From the NCBI GenBank assembly GCA_023376005.1, contig CM042181.1, positions 22,309,511-22,373,510 of the forward strand: 64,000 bases of DNA, in the 5' to 3' direction. A model generated the notes under the pieces. The model was not told where the DNA came from and ran no database searches. It saw only the letters and a list, made by a program, of their open reading frames with translations. Source of the DNA: Doryteuthis pealeii (Eukaryota > Mollusca > Cephalopoda > Myopsida > Loliginidae). Within the stretch, counting starts at the first letter, position 1. Each line of letters starts with the position of its first letter. The translations under genes and the position numbers were made by a program. Shown here piece by piece: positions 55,242 through 64,000 of the stretch.

Positions 55242-55245
<4 letters not shown>
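54640..55245 (+). repeat. Rep-I, near full length
   Basis: ATACATGCACCATTCCTTCA plus GGTGCAAGTATTTAGG to AAACACACAATCTCCATTAT plus AATAAGAT, ending at a 50 bp TA array. Confidence 0.7.

Positions 55246-55293
<48 letters not shown>
55244..55293. repeat. (TA)n microsatellite
   Basis: TA array between Rep-I and the hammerhead/tRNA element at 55336. Confidence 0.95.
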
Positions 55294-55297
<4 letters not shown>

Positions 55298-55456
55298 AGT
55301 CAAACAATGTGTTTGAATGGCAAAGGTCAACAATTTGTGGGAGATTATGTGCTTAATTAAAGTCATACCTAATTTTGTTAATTAATTATAACTAAATGAA
55401 ATAGGTGTGCATATCGGTTTAAATGTAAAGCATAAACAAATCGAGAAAAAGTCAAT

Positions 55457-55498
55457 CTCTGTATGTACATTTCAGCCCATTAGGCCTCATCAGCAGAG
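55457..55498 (-). ncRNA. Hammerhead ribozyme-like motif, best-formed stem I
   Basis: Minus strand: stem I CTCTG (complement of 55494-55498) pairs fully with CAGAG (complement of 55457-55461); core CTGATGA (complement of 55487-55493); stem II GGCC/GGCT around TAATG; GAAA (complement of 55470-55473); palindromic stem III TGTACA; cleavage triplet ATA. All core residues are present. Confidence 0.7.
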
Positions 55499-55520
55499 CT
55501 ATTGACAGGGCAGTGCTTTG

Positions 55521-55581
55521 TGCGTGATTCGAGCCCTACCTGTCAGGCGGACACTCTAACCATTACACTAGCTGGCTTCCC
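55521..55581 (-). repeat. tRNA-like pol III promoter head
   Basis: Minus strand: GGAAGCCAGCTAGTGTAATG, then GTTAGAGTGTCCGCCTGACA, then AGGGCTCGAATCAC. Box A-like (TAGTGTAATGG) and box B-like (GGCTCGAATC) spacing fits a tRNA. It sits ~25 bases upstream of the hammerhead on the same strand. Confidence 0.6.
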
Positions 55582-55684
55582 CAGAATTTCTTGTTTATTT
55601 TAAACTGATATGTATAGCGCACTTTTTTTTAGGTATGACTTTAATTAAGCACATAATCGCCCATATATATATATACACACACAT

Positions 55685-56008
55685 ACACACACAAACAGAT
55701 AATTAAAGCTGCTCATTTCTGTAAACAAGATTTCAACAGAAGGTTTAAAAAAAAAAAAAAAAAAATGTTTTTTTTCAAAGAAAAATGTTTGTTAAAACCC
55801 AGTATATATATTAAAAAAAAAAAAAAACAAACGTAAAAGTCCTGCCTAGGGATGTTTGCTAACAATTAACACCAAATACCTTTCTACTAAATCTACTCTA
55901 CTAATGTATTGAGCACTTCATATTCTTTATAACCCTGACTTATTCAGTTAATATTTGTATCAACCATCAACTCAATATTCTATTCCTCTATAAGTCATCT
56001 CCTTTATC

Positions 56009-56059
<51 letters not shown>

Positions 56060-56215
56060 TAATTAAAGCTGCTCATTTCTGTAAACAAGATTTCAACTGA
56101 AGGTTTAAAAAAAAAAAAAAAAAATTTTTATTTTTTTTTCAAAGCAAAATTTTTGTTAAAACCCAATATATATATTAAAAAAAAAAATCCGTTAAAGTCC
56201 TGCCTAGGGATGTTT
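55685..56215. repeat. ~190 bp direct duplication
   Basis: AGATAATTAAAGCTGCTCAT, GTAAACAAGATTTCAAC, an A run, AAAACCCARTATATATATTA and AGTCCTGCCTAGGGATGTTT occur at 55697-55865 and 56056-56222. The ATTGAGCAC block lies between them. Confidence 0.8.
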
Positions 56216-56833
56216 GCTAATACCAAATCCATCAAAAACAAAAACCAATCATTATATTATTATTGATTTCTAAGAAATTATTTATTTAGATGTCATATTG
56301 TACAATTCCCTAAAGTATACAACAGCAATTATGGTTGTAGATTTTTATAACAAACATTTATGTAAAATAATACCTACGCCTATTTTGGATTCTTTTGTTT
56401 TATCAATTTGTTAGCAAGGCTTCGAATACGACTGTATCATCCATAAAGGATTTCAAAAAATGAGTGGTTGGTTGGTTGGTTTGGTTTTACGGCATATCAA
56501 CCCTTTTTGGGTCATGTAAAATAATACCTATACTTATTTTGGATTGTTTTGTTTTATCAATTTGTTAGCAAGACTTTGAATATGATTGTATCCTGCACAG
56601 AGAATAAGACAAAACACCCCCATCCACCCACACACACAAAAATTGGGTGGGTGGTTGTCGTTGGTTGTTTTACGACATATCAGTCCTTTTCTGGTCAAGT
56701 CAGTTTAATAAACAAAGGACTCAGATTGTTTACAGTACCTGCTGTTACTTAAATGGTCACCCAATTAAGTATTGAACAGGCTTATCACTGCTTAACCTTG
56801 ATGACCAGACCATTTTGGGTCAAAGTGGACCTG
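56216..56833. other. Unclassified with a short direct duplication
   Basis: TTTGTTTTATCAATTTGTTA plus GCAAGRCTT at 56393 and 56547; Rep-A tail scraps at 56478-56515 and 56665-56700. No gene. Confidence 0.5.
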
Positions 56834-57432
56834 ATTTGGTTTGGTTTGATTTTGTGACATATCAACCTCAGTGGGTCATTTAATGCCGGGAAAGTTTTGA
56901 AATAAATCAATTCTTAATGGATAATACAATCTTTTTATAAATACATTTTTCTATTTAACCCATAGATGGGACCCTAACAGGTACTACCACTCCGGGTCAG
57001 AGTGGACCAGAGAGCAATGGTGATGAAGGGTGCTCCACATTCCCCAAACCTCCAGAACTGGAACCTCACCATCAGATAGAGTTTAACGTCATTCCCAGGA
57101 CATGTAGACCCTCAGTCACTGCCTTCTAGCACCCATATGATAAAAAGGGGTTGGGGCTTGCCATAAGGGCAATAGGGTTGGGAAAATCATATAGGTGCTA
57201 GGGCTTGACGTGACCAGCCGATTGATCGGAGGGGTCCTCTCCAACCGCCCGTCTAGCCCAAGATAGGGCCAAAGTGGAGTATTGCAATTCATGAACTGCT
57301 CATCCACATGGGCTCTATCCTTAACCATCACAGGTCGGCGCCCACGGCCAACAGGTGACCCCATTGGGGGAGTTTTACCCCTCTGCAGAGGTGCAGTCGG
57401 TGCATTCTAACGCCCCAGCCGACAGGGCGGCA
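56834..57432 (-). repeat. Rep-A, full length
   Basis: GGTTTGGTTTGATTTTGTGA through CTACCACTCCGGGTCAGAGT and TCCCCAAACCTCCAGAACTG to CGCCCCAGCCGACAGGGCGG. Among the least damaged copies. Confidence 0.87.
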
Positions 57433-57530
57433 GAGTGTTATTTACGTCGCATTCTGCATGATTTTATTTTTATTTAAACATCAAATTGTTTAACACATTG
57501 TTAATACTGTTCACCTTATCTACATAACAA

Positions 57531-57770
57531 TGTCGTCGGGGCGGCCTAAAGTCGGTATCAGCCAATCAGCGAGGGAGTCTATCCCCTTGTCACTTGCGCT
57601 AGACCAAGGAGATTATTTTAGCGTCTGAGCTGGAGCGCCACACCTACCGTCAGCTCCTTACTTTACCACACAGATCTCTGTGCTGCACATACGCTGAGTT
57701 GGTGAGGACCGGTATCGAACTAGGAACCTTGTGATTCCTAGCCAAACATTCTACCGACTGAGCTAACCCA
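57531..57770 (-). repeat. SINE-C, complete copy
   Basis: GTCGTCGGGGCGGCCTAAAG to CTACCGACTGAGCTAACCCA. On the minus strand box A is TTAGCTCAGTCGG and box B TAGTTCGATACCGG. Confidence 0.88.
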
Positions 57771-57910
57771 AACAATTTTATTAATAATTGATGTTCAAAT
57801 AAAAATAAAATCATGCAGAATGCGACGTAAATAACTAAGGGAATTGTGACTTGAGTAGTGATATAGTTTCGATTACAGACAGACAAGCACAGAATTTTCA
57901 TTATAATAAA
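57770..57910 (+). repeat. Rep-I 3' fragment
   Basis: AACAATTTTATTAATAATTG to CAGACAGACAAGCACAGAAT then TTCATTATAATAA. Confidence 0.65.
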
Positions 57911-58119
57911 AAGATAATAATTACAGCAAATCCTAAATTTGATTTTCTCCTTTCAGGACTTTTTCAAAAAGGCGTGTTTCTGTATTTCCTGGTCTCCAGC
58001 AATTTTCCAAATAAATTATTGAACTATTAGTCAGAGAACGATCAACTGAGATCCGGTATTGAAAGATAAATAATATAAACATCCAATGGAATTATTAGCA
58101 CAGATAATCTATTTATACA

Positions 58120-58307
58120 TATATAAAGGGCAGTTTGTGTGTATGTATGTCCGGAAGAAAACTACGAAAATAAAACAATTAACAACAAAGTAAATATATA
58201 TACACATTAAATATCACCAGATCTTTATATTAGTACAATGGGTTGGTTTTTAGCTCAGCCAGTGGCAGGGTTGTGGAAACACAATATCCTCAACTCCATT
58301 CTATGAA

Positions 58308-58378
<71 letters not shown>

Positions 58379-58437
58379 GGGCAGTTGTGTGTATGCATGT
58401 CTGGAGGAAACTATGAAAATAATAATTAACGACAAAG

Positions 58438-58487
<50 letters not shown>

Positions 58488-59058
58488 CAGTTGTGTGTAT
58501 GTATGGTTAGAGGAAACTATGAAAATAAAACAATTAACGACAAAGTAAATATATATACACATTCACTATCACCAGATCTTGCTTTATATTTATGAAAATA
58601 ATTTTAAAAAATAAGATTTAAATGATAACAGTTTTTTGGGGTTTTCTTTTTTTTTTGCATTTAATATTGTAAATAGTAGACATTCATTTTTCTTTTTGTA
58701 GTCGCTCATTATTCAGTAATAATGGACTGGTGAGATTAACTAAAAAAAAAACTCTACCCAGGTGATGCCGGGTAGCTGCTTCTAGTACATATATAAAGGG
58801 CAGTTTGTGTGTATGTATGTCCAAATACAACAATTAACAACAAAGTAAATATATATATATACACATTCACTATCACCAGATCTTTATTAGTACAATGAGC
58901 CAGTTTAGCCCAGTCAGTAGAGAGGGTTGTGGAATCAAAACACAAAACTACTGACTCCATTCTATGAAATTAATCTATCTATCTATACATATATAGAGGG
59001 CAGTTGTGTGTATGTATGTCCGGAGGAAACTACAAAAATAAAAACAGTTAACGACAAA

Positions 59059-59114
<56 letters not shown>

Positions 59115-59150
59115 ATACACACACACACACATTCACTGTTACGGATTCTA
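58120..59150. repeat. Rep-M, four related units with TA arrays
   Basis: GGGCAGTTGTGTGTATGTAT, GGAGGAAACTAYGAAAATAA and AACAATTAACRACAAAGTAA recur at ~58128, 58378, 58485, 58797 and 58997. Longer units add ACAATGRGYYRGTTTAGC and CTCCATTCTATGAAATTWAT. TA arrays (58327-58374, 58441-58479, 59060-59104) interrupt them. Confidence 0.75.
58754..58785 (+). mobile_element. Helitron-like 3' end
   Basis: Hairpin CTACCC/GGGTAG around a 10-base loop, then CTGCTT, then CTAG followed by T. Hairpin plus CTRR next to T is the Helitron 3' signature. A second example is at 59529-59560. No 5' TC end or Rep/helicase is identified. Confidence 0.4.
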
Positions 59151-59528
59151 GCTTTTTGTGAAAAAATTATTAAGATTTGAATTAAAATTAGAATTAAATC
59201 AAAAATCAGAATTAAATTAAATTAAAATTAAAATTAGAATTAAATTAAAAATTATTAAGATATGATTTATATTTGCGAATATATTCAAAAATTAAAATAG
59301 CATTAAAATTCTACTTAAAAATGTCCGTGAATCTCAAAGTTAAACTAATGTTATGGAAGCACAAAACAATCATTTTTTTCAGGCTGGATTAATATATAAG
59401 GTCTTTTTAGGTGGGGTTTTTTTTATGGGGCATCCAGTGAGGATTAAACTCGCTATTCAGTAGTAACAGATCTGCAAGACTAACTTGCTAACCTTTGTTT
59501 TGTTTTTTGTTTGCTTGTTTTTTTTCCT

Positions 59529-59560
59529 CTACCCAGGTGATGCCAGGTAGTCACTTCTAG
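59529..59560 (+). mobile_element. Helitron-like 3' end, second copy
   Basis: CTACC/GGTAG hairpin with the same GTGATGCC loop, then TCACTT and CTAG followed by T. Confidence 0.4.
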
Positions 59561-59578
59561 TTGTGTATAAACTTATGT

Positions 59579-59800
59579 AGGCAGAGTGGCCTATTGTCGG
59601 CATCAGCCAGACAGTGAGGGAGTCTATCCCCTTTTCGCTAGTGCTAAACCAGCAAGACTATTTTATGCATCTGAGGTGGAGAGCCACACCTACTGTCATC
59701 TCCTCACTTTATCGCACAGAAGCTATGCTACTCATACGCTGAGTGGGCAAGGGCTGGTATAGAACACAGAAACTTCCGGTCCCCAGGGTGGACGCTCTAC
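59579..59800 (-). repeat. SINE-C, diverged
   Basis: TATTGTCGGCATCAGCCAGA to GACGCTCTACCCA. Box B reads GTGTTCTATACCAG in reverse, so it is worn. Confidence 0.7.
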
Positions 59801-60054
59801 CCACAGATGGGAAAATCAGATTCAGAATCACTAAATTAGGAATTATGTAAGTGTGGCTCTTAGCCCACCCACCCCCACCCCCACACACACACACAAATTA
59901 AATTTCAATTTTACAAATATATTTACCAATGTGTATACTGACCCCCCCCCCATACCCTCATACTCAACATTTTGGCCTAAAAATTTGATCTCTACAAAAT
60001 ATAGATTTTATTTCCAATATCAGAATTTTTAAATTTGTGTGTTTGTGTTTGGGT

Positions 60055-60088
<34 letters not shown>

Positions 60089-60222
60089 CTTTGTGTGTGT
60101 CCATAAATTCCTTTTTCTGAAAATTTGGTTTGGAAATTTTTTTAAATTGTAAACGAGTTACAAGTGAACAATTTTTCTTTTCTTTTCTTTTCTTTTTCGA
60201 AATGACAAAGTTTTGGGGGGGA

Positions 60223-60723
60223 TTTTTTTCGGCTGACTTTTGATTTAGGCCCGAAAATTAAAACGGAAAGTTTTTTGGTGGTCCCCAATGACAGTTTAAC
60301 TACAGTCTATGAATTAACATTTTGCGAATTGGGTTACAGTTTTAGGGGATTACGGTTGTTTTTAATTACGTATTGCTTAAAAAAATAAACAACAAAAAAC
60401 TCAAATTACTATACATTTAATATTGAAAAATATTTTTTAACACTAAGTTTAATTGAAATTATACATTGCAATACTAACACAAACAACTGTCTCAATAATA
60501 GATTCAATAATTAATTTCAATGCTTAATTAAATGTATAGTAATTTGGGGGTTTTGTTGTTTATTTTTTTTAAGCAATACGTAATTAAAAACAACCATAAT
60601 CCCCTAAAACCGTAACCCAAAAAGTTCATTTATAGACTGTAGTTAAACTGTCATGGGGGGGATCACCAAAAAACTTTCCGTTTTAATTTTCCGAACTAAA
60701 TCAGAAGTCAACCGATTTTTTTT
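60223..60723. repeat. Large foldback element, ~200 bp arms
   Basis: The left arm (60223-60422) has CGGCTGACTTTTGATTTAG, TTTAACTACAGTCTAT and ACTATACATTTAA. The right arm (60528-60723) has their complements in reverse order. The ~105 bp centre also folds partly (GAAATTATACATTG / AATTAATTTCAA). No coding sequence. Confidence 0.87.
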
Positions 60724-60779
60724 CTTTTTCCCAAAGTTTCCAGTTATTGAGGAAGCAATTAAAATTTAACGAATACTTT

Positions 60780-61195
60780 TGTGATCTAGTGATAGGGAGA
60801 GGGTGATACGTCGTGGGGGTAAAAAGTGGACACACCGGGGGAGGGGAGAAGAAAGTGGACATATGGCAGGGGGAAGACATGGAGAGTGGAGAAAGGGGGA
60901 GAAAGGGGGGAGATACGAGGGACAGAAAAAAAGTGGAAATATAAAGGGGGTACACACGAGAGGAAGAAAAGGGGACAATGGTAAAAAAAAATTTTTTAAA
61001 AAAAAGAGGGGACAATTGTGAAAAAACGAACGGGATACGGATGGGGGGGGGGTATATGACACGGCTAGGAAAGAAATAAGGGAGGCAAAAGAGAAGAGAC
61101 ATGGAGGAGGAAGGGGGAGCATGAGAGAAGACATGAAAAAAGGGTGGACATGGAAAAAGGGGGGACATGGAAAGGGGGGGGACATGGAAAGTTTT
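60780..61195. repeat. Purine-rich minisatellite-like block
   Basis: GGGGAGAAAGGGGGGAG, AAAGTGGACAYA and GGGGACATGGAAA repeat irregularly. The two long minus-strand frames (rich in SPLFPCPPF) are strand-composition artefacts. Confidence 0.8.
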
Positions 61196-61321
61196 GCTGA
61201 TTCTTATATTTTTATTTTAAGAATTGAATTTTTATTTCAGCTTTTCTTTAAAACTTGGGAAAACACATGTAGAGGAGAAAAAGTGACGACATAGAGGGAG
61301 AGAGAAAAAGTGGACACACTA

Positions 61322-61408
61322 AATTTTCCCGCGGACTCATTCAAAGCAAATGTGTGCGTCCCAGGACACACTAAATTTAAAAAAAAAAAAAAAGCTATCA
61401 GCATCACT
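61322..61408 (+). repeat. MITE-K 3' fragment
   Basis: AAATTTTCCCGCGGACTCAT to AAAGCTATCAGCATCACT with an A14 insertion. Confidence 0.75.
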
Positions 61409-61462
61409 AAGTAACTACTTTAACTTATCATGAACATGATAATAATAGACCTTCTCCATCAC

Positions 61463-61464
<2 letters not shown>

Positions 61465-61530
<66 letters not shown>
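61465..61530. repeat. (GA)n microsatellite
   Basis: About 65 bp of pure GA. Confidence 0.97.
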
Positions 61531-61533
<3 letters not shown>

Positions 61534-62842
61534 ATAATGTCAGTGAGTCACCATTTTTCTCTTCTCTTTCTCTCAGCTAAGGTAGGGGCCACCACCAATA
61601 CTAAAAACCCGGATGTTGAACGAGACGGAAACTTCTTTTTATTCGTCCCTTTCAAAACTATCCTCTTCTCTCAATCCCCAAATAGACTTTTCAGTTTCTT
61701 TTTGCTTCGGTTTTTTTAGTTTTTTTTTTTATTCCTCCAATCTAAATTTATTTCTTCTTTCTTTCTCTTTATTTCTTTCTTCTAATCTAAAAATCTACTC
61801 GGTAAACTGAATTGAGGGGCGTAGATCTTTATCATAGTCTACCTCTTTTGACCTCAAAATTACAAAACTGGACTGTTTTAAGTTGGTTTTTAATTGTTAC
61901 TCTGAAATAGAAATATCGTTAAATACTCGGAAAAATTAATAGCGAATAGTCATTTTCAGTTTATTAGGTACCACCAATTTCCCCTATTAAATTTACCCCC
62001 CCCCTTATATTTAATACAATGAAACTTGCATAAAAACTGATATTATCTTGAAACATTTTTTTCCATTCGAAAGAAGAAACATTAAAAAAAAATAGTGATG
62101 ACTTTTTTTTTAAATTTCAACTTACAGAAATAATGAAAATTATGAACAAAATAACTATGTTTACATTTTTGCACCGTTAAATCAATTGAAATTTAACGTA
62201 GCCAAAAACAAGTTATGACTAGAGGCTTTTTAAAAAATTCTATAAAAAAACCAATTACTGGTCCGATTTTCACAAAAAAATTCCATAATTACTTACCTAT
62301 TTATGAAAATATGTATGAAATAGTTTTTTCCTAAAATATATTTGGGGATATTTTTTTTTTTTTTATTACGAGGTCTTACGTTTTTCTTTGTAACAACTCT
62401 ATATGTTCGTTATTTCCTTTTTGCGAGATCTAAAAAAAAAAAAAAAAAAAGTTAAAAAATATTTACGATTCTTCCCTCAATATTGCCTAAACTGATCACG
62501 TGACGTGAATTTGGTGGTACCTAATGTACTTGAAGGAATTCAACTGCTAAACTCTCCTCGGCTCTCACTAACTTCAACAAGAATCTAGTTTTTCTTTGTT
62601 AGTGGGGGTGGTTTTGTGGGTAGCAGACTCTCCCACCCCCGTTATAGGATCCAATCCCTCATACGAGATAGGAGAGGAATTTTGAAAATCAAAATCATCA
62701 TGTCGTGCTAGTAGCAGGGGTATCCATGACAATCTCTTGCTAACTGTCCCCACCATTCATTGCATCTGAGAGGTCCTCTGTGCAGCATCCAGTATCCGCA
62801 CAAAATGACAAAGTCCTGAACTAAGGCATTACAGGAATATAT
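61531..62842. other. No gene seen
   Basis: Looks largely single copy, AT-rich with T and A runs (62350, 62431). GGTACCACCAA at 61968 and TTTGGTGGTACC at 62510 form an inverted pair 540 bp apart that may bound an old element. A 60-codon minus frame (62574-62756) has no motif. Confidence 0.4.
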
Positions 62843-62866
62843 ATTAGTAGAGGAAAAGAGTTAAGG

Positions 62867-62904
62867 GTCTACCATGGTTTCAATCCAAATGATTTCATCA
62901 GGAC
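62867..62904 (-). ncRNA. Hammerhead ribozyme-like motif (type I)
   Basis: Minus strand: stem I GTC (complement of 62902-62904) with GAC (complement of 62867-62869); core CTGATGA (complement of 62895-62901); stem II AATC/GATT around a 5-base loop; GAAA (complement of 62878-62881); palindromic stem III CCATGG; cleavage triplet GTA. A TA-rich tract lies ~60 bp away (62963-63001). No long palindrome surrounds this copy. Confidence 0.68.
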
Positions 62905-62962
62905 TCTAACGTATGCTTAACTAAGTCGATGTAATTCCTTAGTTAAAGCAGCAATTGGATAC

Positions 62963-63006
<44 letters not shown>

Positions 63007-63013
63007 GGGGGGG

Positions 63014-63265
63014 CTGTTTTGACTCAGTTGGTAGAGCACCTGCCTTTTAACTCAAGGTTCTGAGTTTTTATACCAGTCCCCACCAACTCAGCATATGAGT
63101 GCCACAGATTGGGTAATCTGATCTGTGTGCTGAAGTGGGGAGTTGAGGGTAGGTGTGGCCCTCCACCTCAGCAAAAACAATCTCCCTGGTCTAGCGCTAG
63201 CAAAAAAGGGGATAGATTCCCTCGCTTTGCGGCTGATACTGGCAAAAAGCCACTCCTCAAAATTT
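63014..63265 (+). repeat. SINE-C, copy with lysine-like anticodon loop
   Basis: The head ACTCAGTTGGTAGAGCACCT contains box A. The anticodon loop CTTTTAA would carry TTT (Lys). Box B is worn (TGAGTTTTTATACC). The body (TCAGCATATGAGTGCCACAG to GCTGATACTGGCAAAAAGCC) is complete. Preceded by TA and G tracts. Confidence 0.8.
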
Positions 63266-63464
63266 TATATATATGTATGAATGATGGATGAGAAAAATGT
63301 AAATAAATCTGACAATATGCAAATATAAGAATACGAAAAAATAAATATATTCTGCATCAGTCATGTTTGAGAGTTGAGAACACAGGGCCATTAATTGATT
63401 GAAATCCTTTCCAACAACCTGAATGAACAGAAAAAAGTATGTGAAAAGAGAATAATTTGGAAGG

Positions 63465-63821
63465 AAATAGAAATTGAAAGAGAAAGAAAACTGAAGGAGA
63501 AAGTGAAAGTGGCAGATGGATTAAGTAGTGTAGTCTACCTATTCATTAACAGTACGGAGGGGGATCACTTTATATATACAAGGTGCATCAAAAAAGAGTC
63601 AAGATTGAAGGTATTTTTTGATACGTCTTATATTCTGAAAAAAAATTAACATTCCATTCATTGTTCATTTCTATCTTGGTAAATACAGCTTCAAACTCAG
63701 CACTTTTATGACACACCTTAGAAATAGAAATTTAAAGAAAACTGAAGGAGAAGGTGAAAGTGGTAGATGGACTGAGTAGTGTAGTCTACCTACTCATTAA
63801 CAGTAAGGATGTGGATCACTT

Positions 63822-63840
<19 letters not shown>
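63465..63840. repeat. ~110 bp direct duplication
   Basis: AAGAAAACTGAAGGAGAA, GTGTAGTCTACCTAYTCATT and GGATCACTTTATATAT occur at 63484-63580 and 63733-63828. The 84-codon frame (63395-63649) covers the first copy and has no domain. Confidence 0.75.
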
Positions 63841-63854
<14 letters not shown>

Positions 63855-64000
63855 ATAGGTGAGAAAAACAGAAACTGACATCAACAGATGATATTTGTTA
63901 CCGAGGAAGATTAGAAACCCATTCCTAATAGATATTTATTTTAAATATGTGTTTCGATACTGTTAATCCTCAATCAAAACACTTTGTGTCGGTACATTTT

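Larger units (their letters stand above)
55336..55668 (-). repeat. Inverted-repeat element holding a tRNA-like head and a hammerhead
   Basis: Ends: GAGATTATGTGCTTAATTAA plus AGTCATACCTAA on the left mirrors TTAGGTATGACTTTAATTAA plus GCACATAATC on the right. GTGTGCATATCGGTTTA and TTAAACTGATATGTATAG pair further in. The loop holds the tRNA-like sequence and, downstream on the minus strand, the hammerhead. TA-rich tracts lie on both sides. Confidence 0.75.

Noticed and set aside
60701..61185. 155- and 139-codon minus-strand frames
   Set aside because: Both come from a purine-rich strand that translates as Pro/Ser/Phe-rich low complexity, and the two frames overlap each other.

Overview
This window is eukaryotic and intron-rich, and almost all of it is repetitive DNA. 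The only protein-coding sequence I can defend is one large exon on the minus strand (33067-34032). It encodes the first 322 residues of an NCK-type adaptor (NCK1/NCK2/Dreadlocks): three SH3 domains and the start of an SH2 domain. The exon ends at a clean splice donor and begins after a pyrimidine-rich acceptor. The rest of the SH2 domain must lie at lower coordinates, and the 5' untranslated exon(s) at higher ones. I could not find either. The dense tRNA-derived SINEs, the long TA/GA/TG microsatellites and the metazoan NCK exon suggest an invertebrate with a repeat-rich genome, perhaps a mollusc such as a cephalopod. That placement is inference.

Repeat families use working names. Rep-A is a ~620 bp retroposon with an (AAAC/AAACC)n 3' tail and about 19 copies. 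SINE-B, SINE-C and SINE-F each have a tRNA-like head with pol III box A and box B. SINE-B and SINE-C often end in (TA)n, and SINE-F ends in a ~85 bp tail that is tandemly amplified. tRNA-D is a further tRNA-like family. MITE-K is a ~290 bp element with short inverted ends. Rep-I is a ~650 bp unclassified repeat. Rep-J, P, H, N and M are smaller families. There are also several long inverted repeats. Tandem arrays include a 22-copy 110 bp satellite (24931-27345), a 79 bp array (3490-4058), a 31 bp array (5008-5330), a 30 bp array (30136-30515), a TATGGAA-type minisatellite (22260-23015) and GA-rich blocks (35650-36790).

The most interesting signal is a set of type I hammerhead-ribozyme-like motifs. 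Each has CTGANGA, a stem II hairpin, GAAA, a short and often palindromic stem III, an NUH cleavage triplet, and a stem I whose two strands co-vary between copies. I count about nine near-intact and three degraded motifs, on both strands. They usually sit inside long palindromes that border (TA)n arrays, and one lies directly downstream of a tRNA-like pol III promoter. This resembles the hammerheads known in Penelope-like elements, retrozymes and the schistosome Sm-alpha SINE-like repeat.

Layout: 1-2498 is a near-duplicate of 14823-17331 and stops exactly at a lone N (2499), so it is probably an assembly artefact. 2500-14600 is a mosaic of Rep-A, SINE, MITE-K and hammerhead palindromes. 14600-19960 is the second duplicate copy plus an ATT-rich block. 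20400-30500 holds SINEs and the main tandem arrays. 32500-34060 holds a hammerhead palindrome and the NCK exon. 34200-64000 is a further mosaic of SINEs, foldback elements, microsatellites and hammerhead elements. Boundaries of repeat copies are by eye, good to roughly 5-20 bases.
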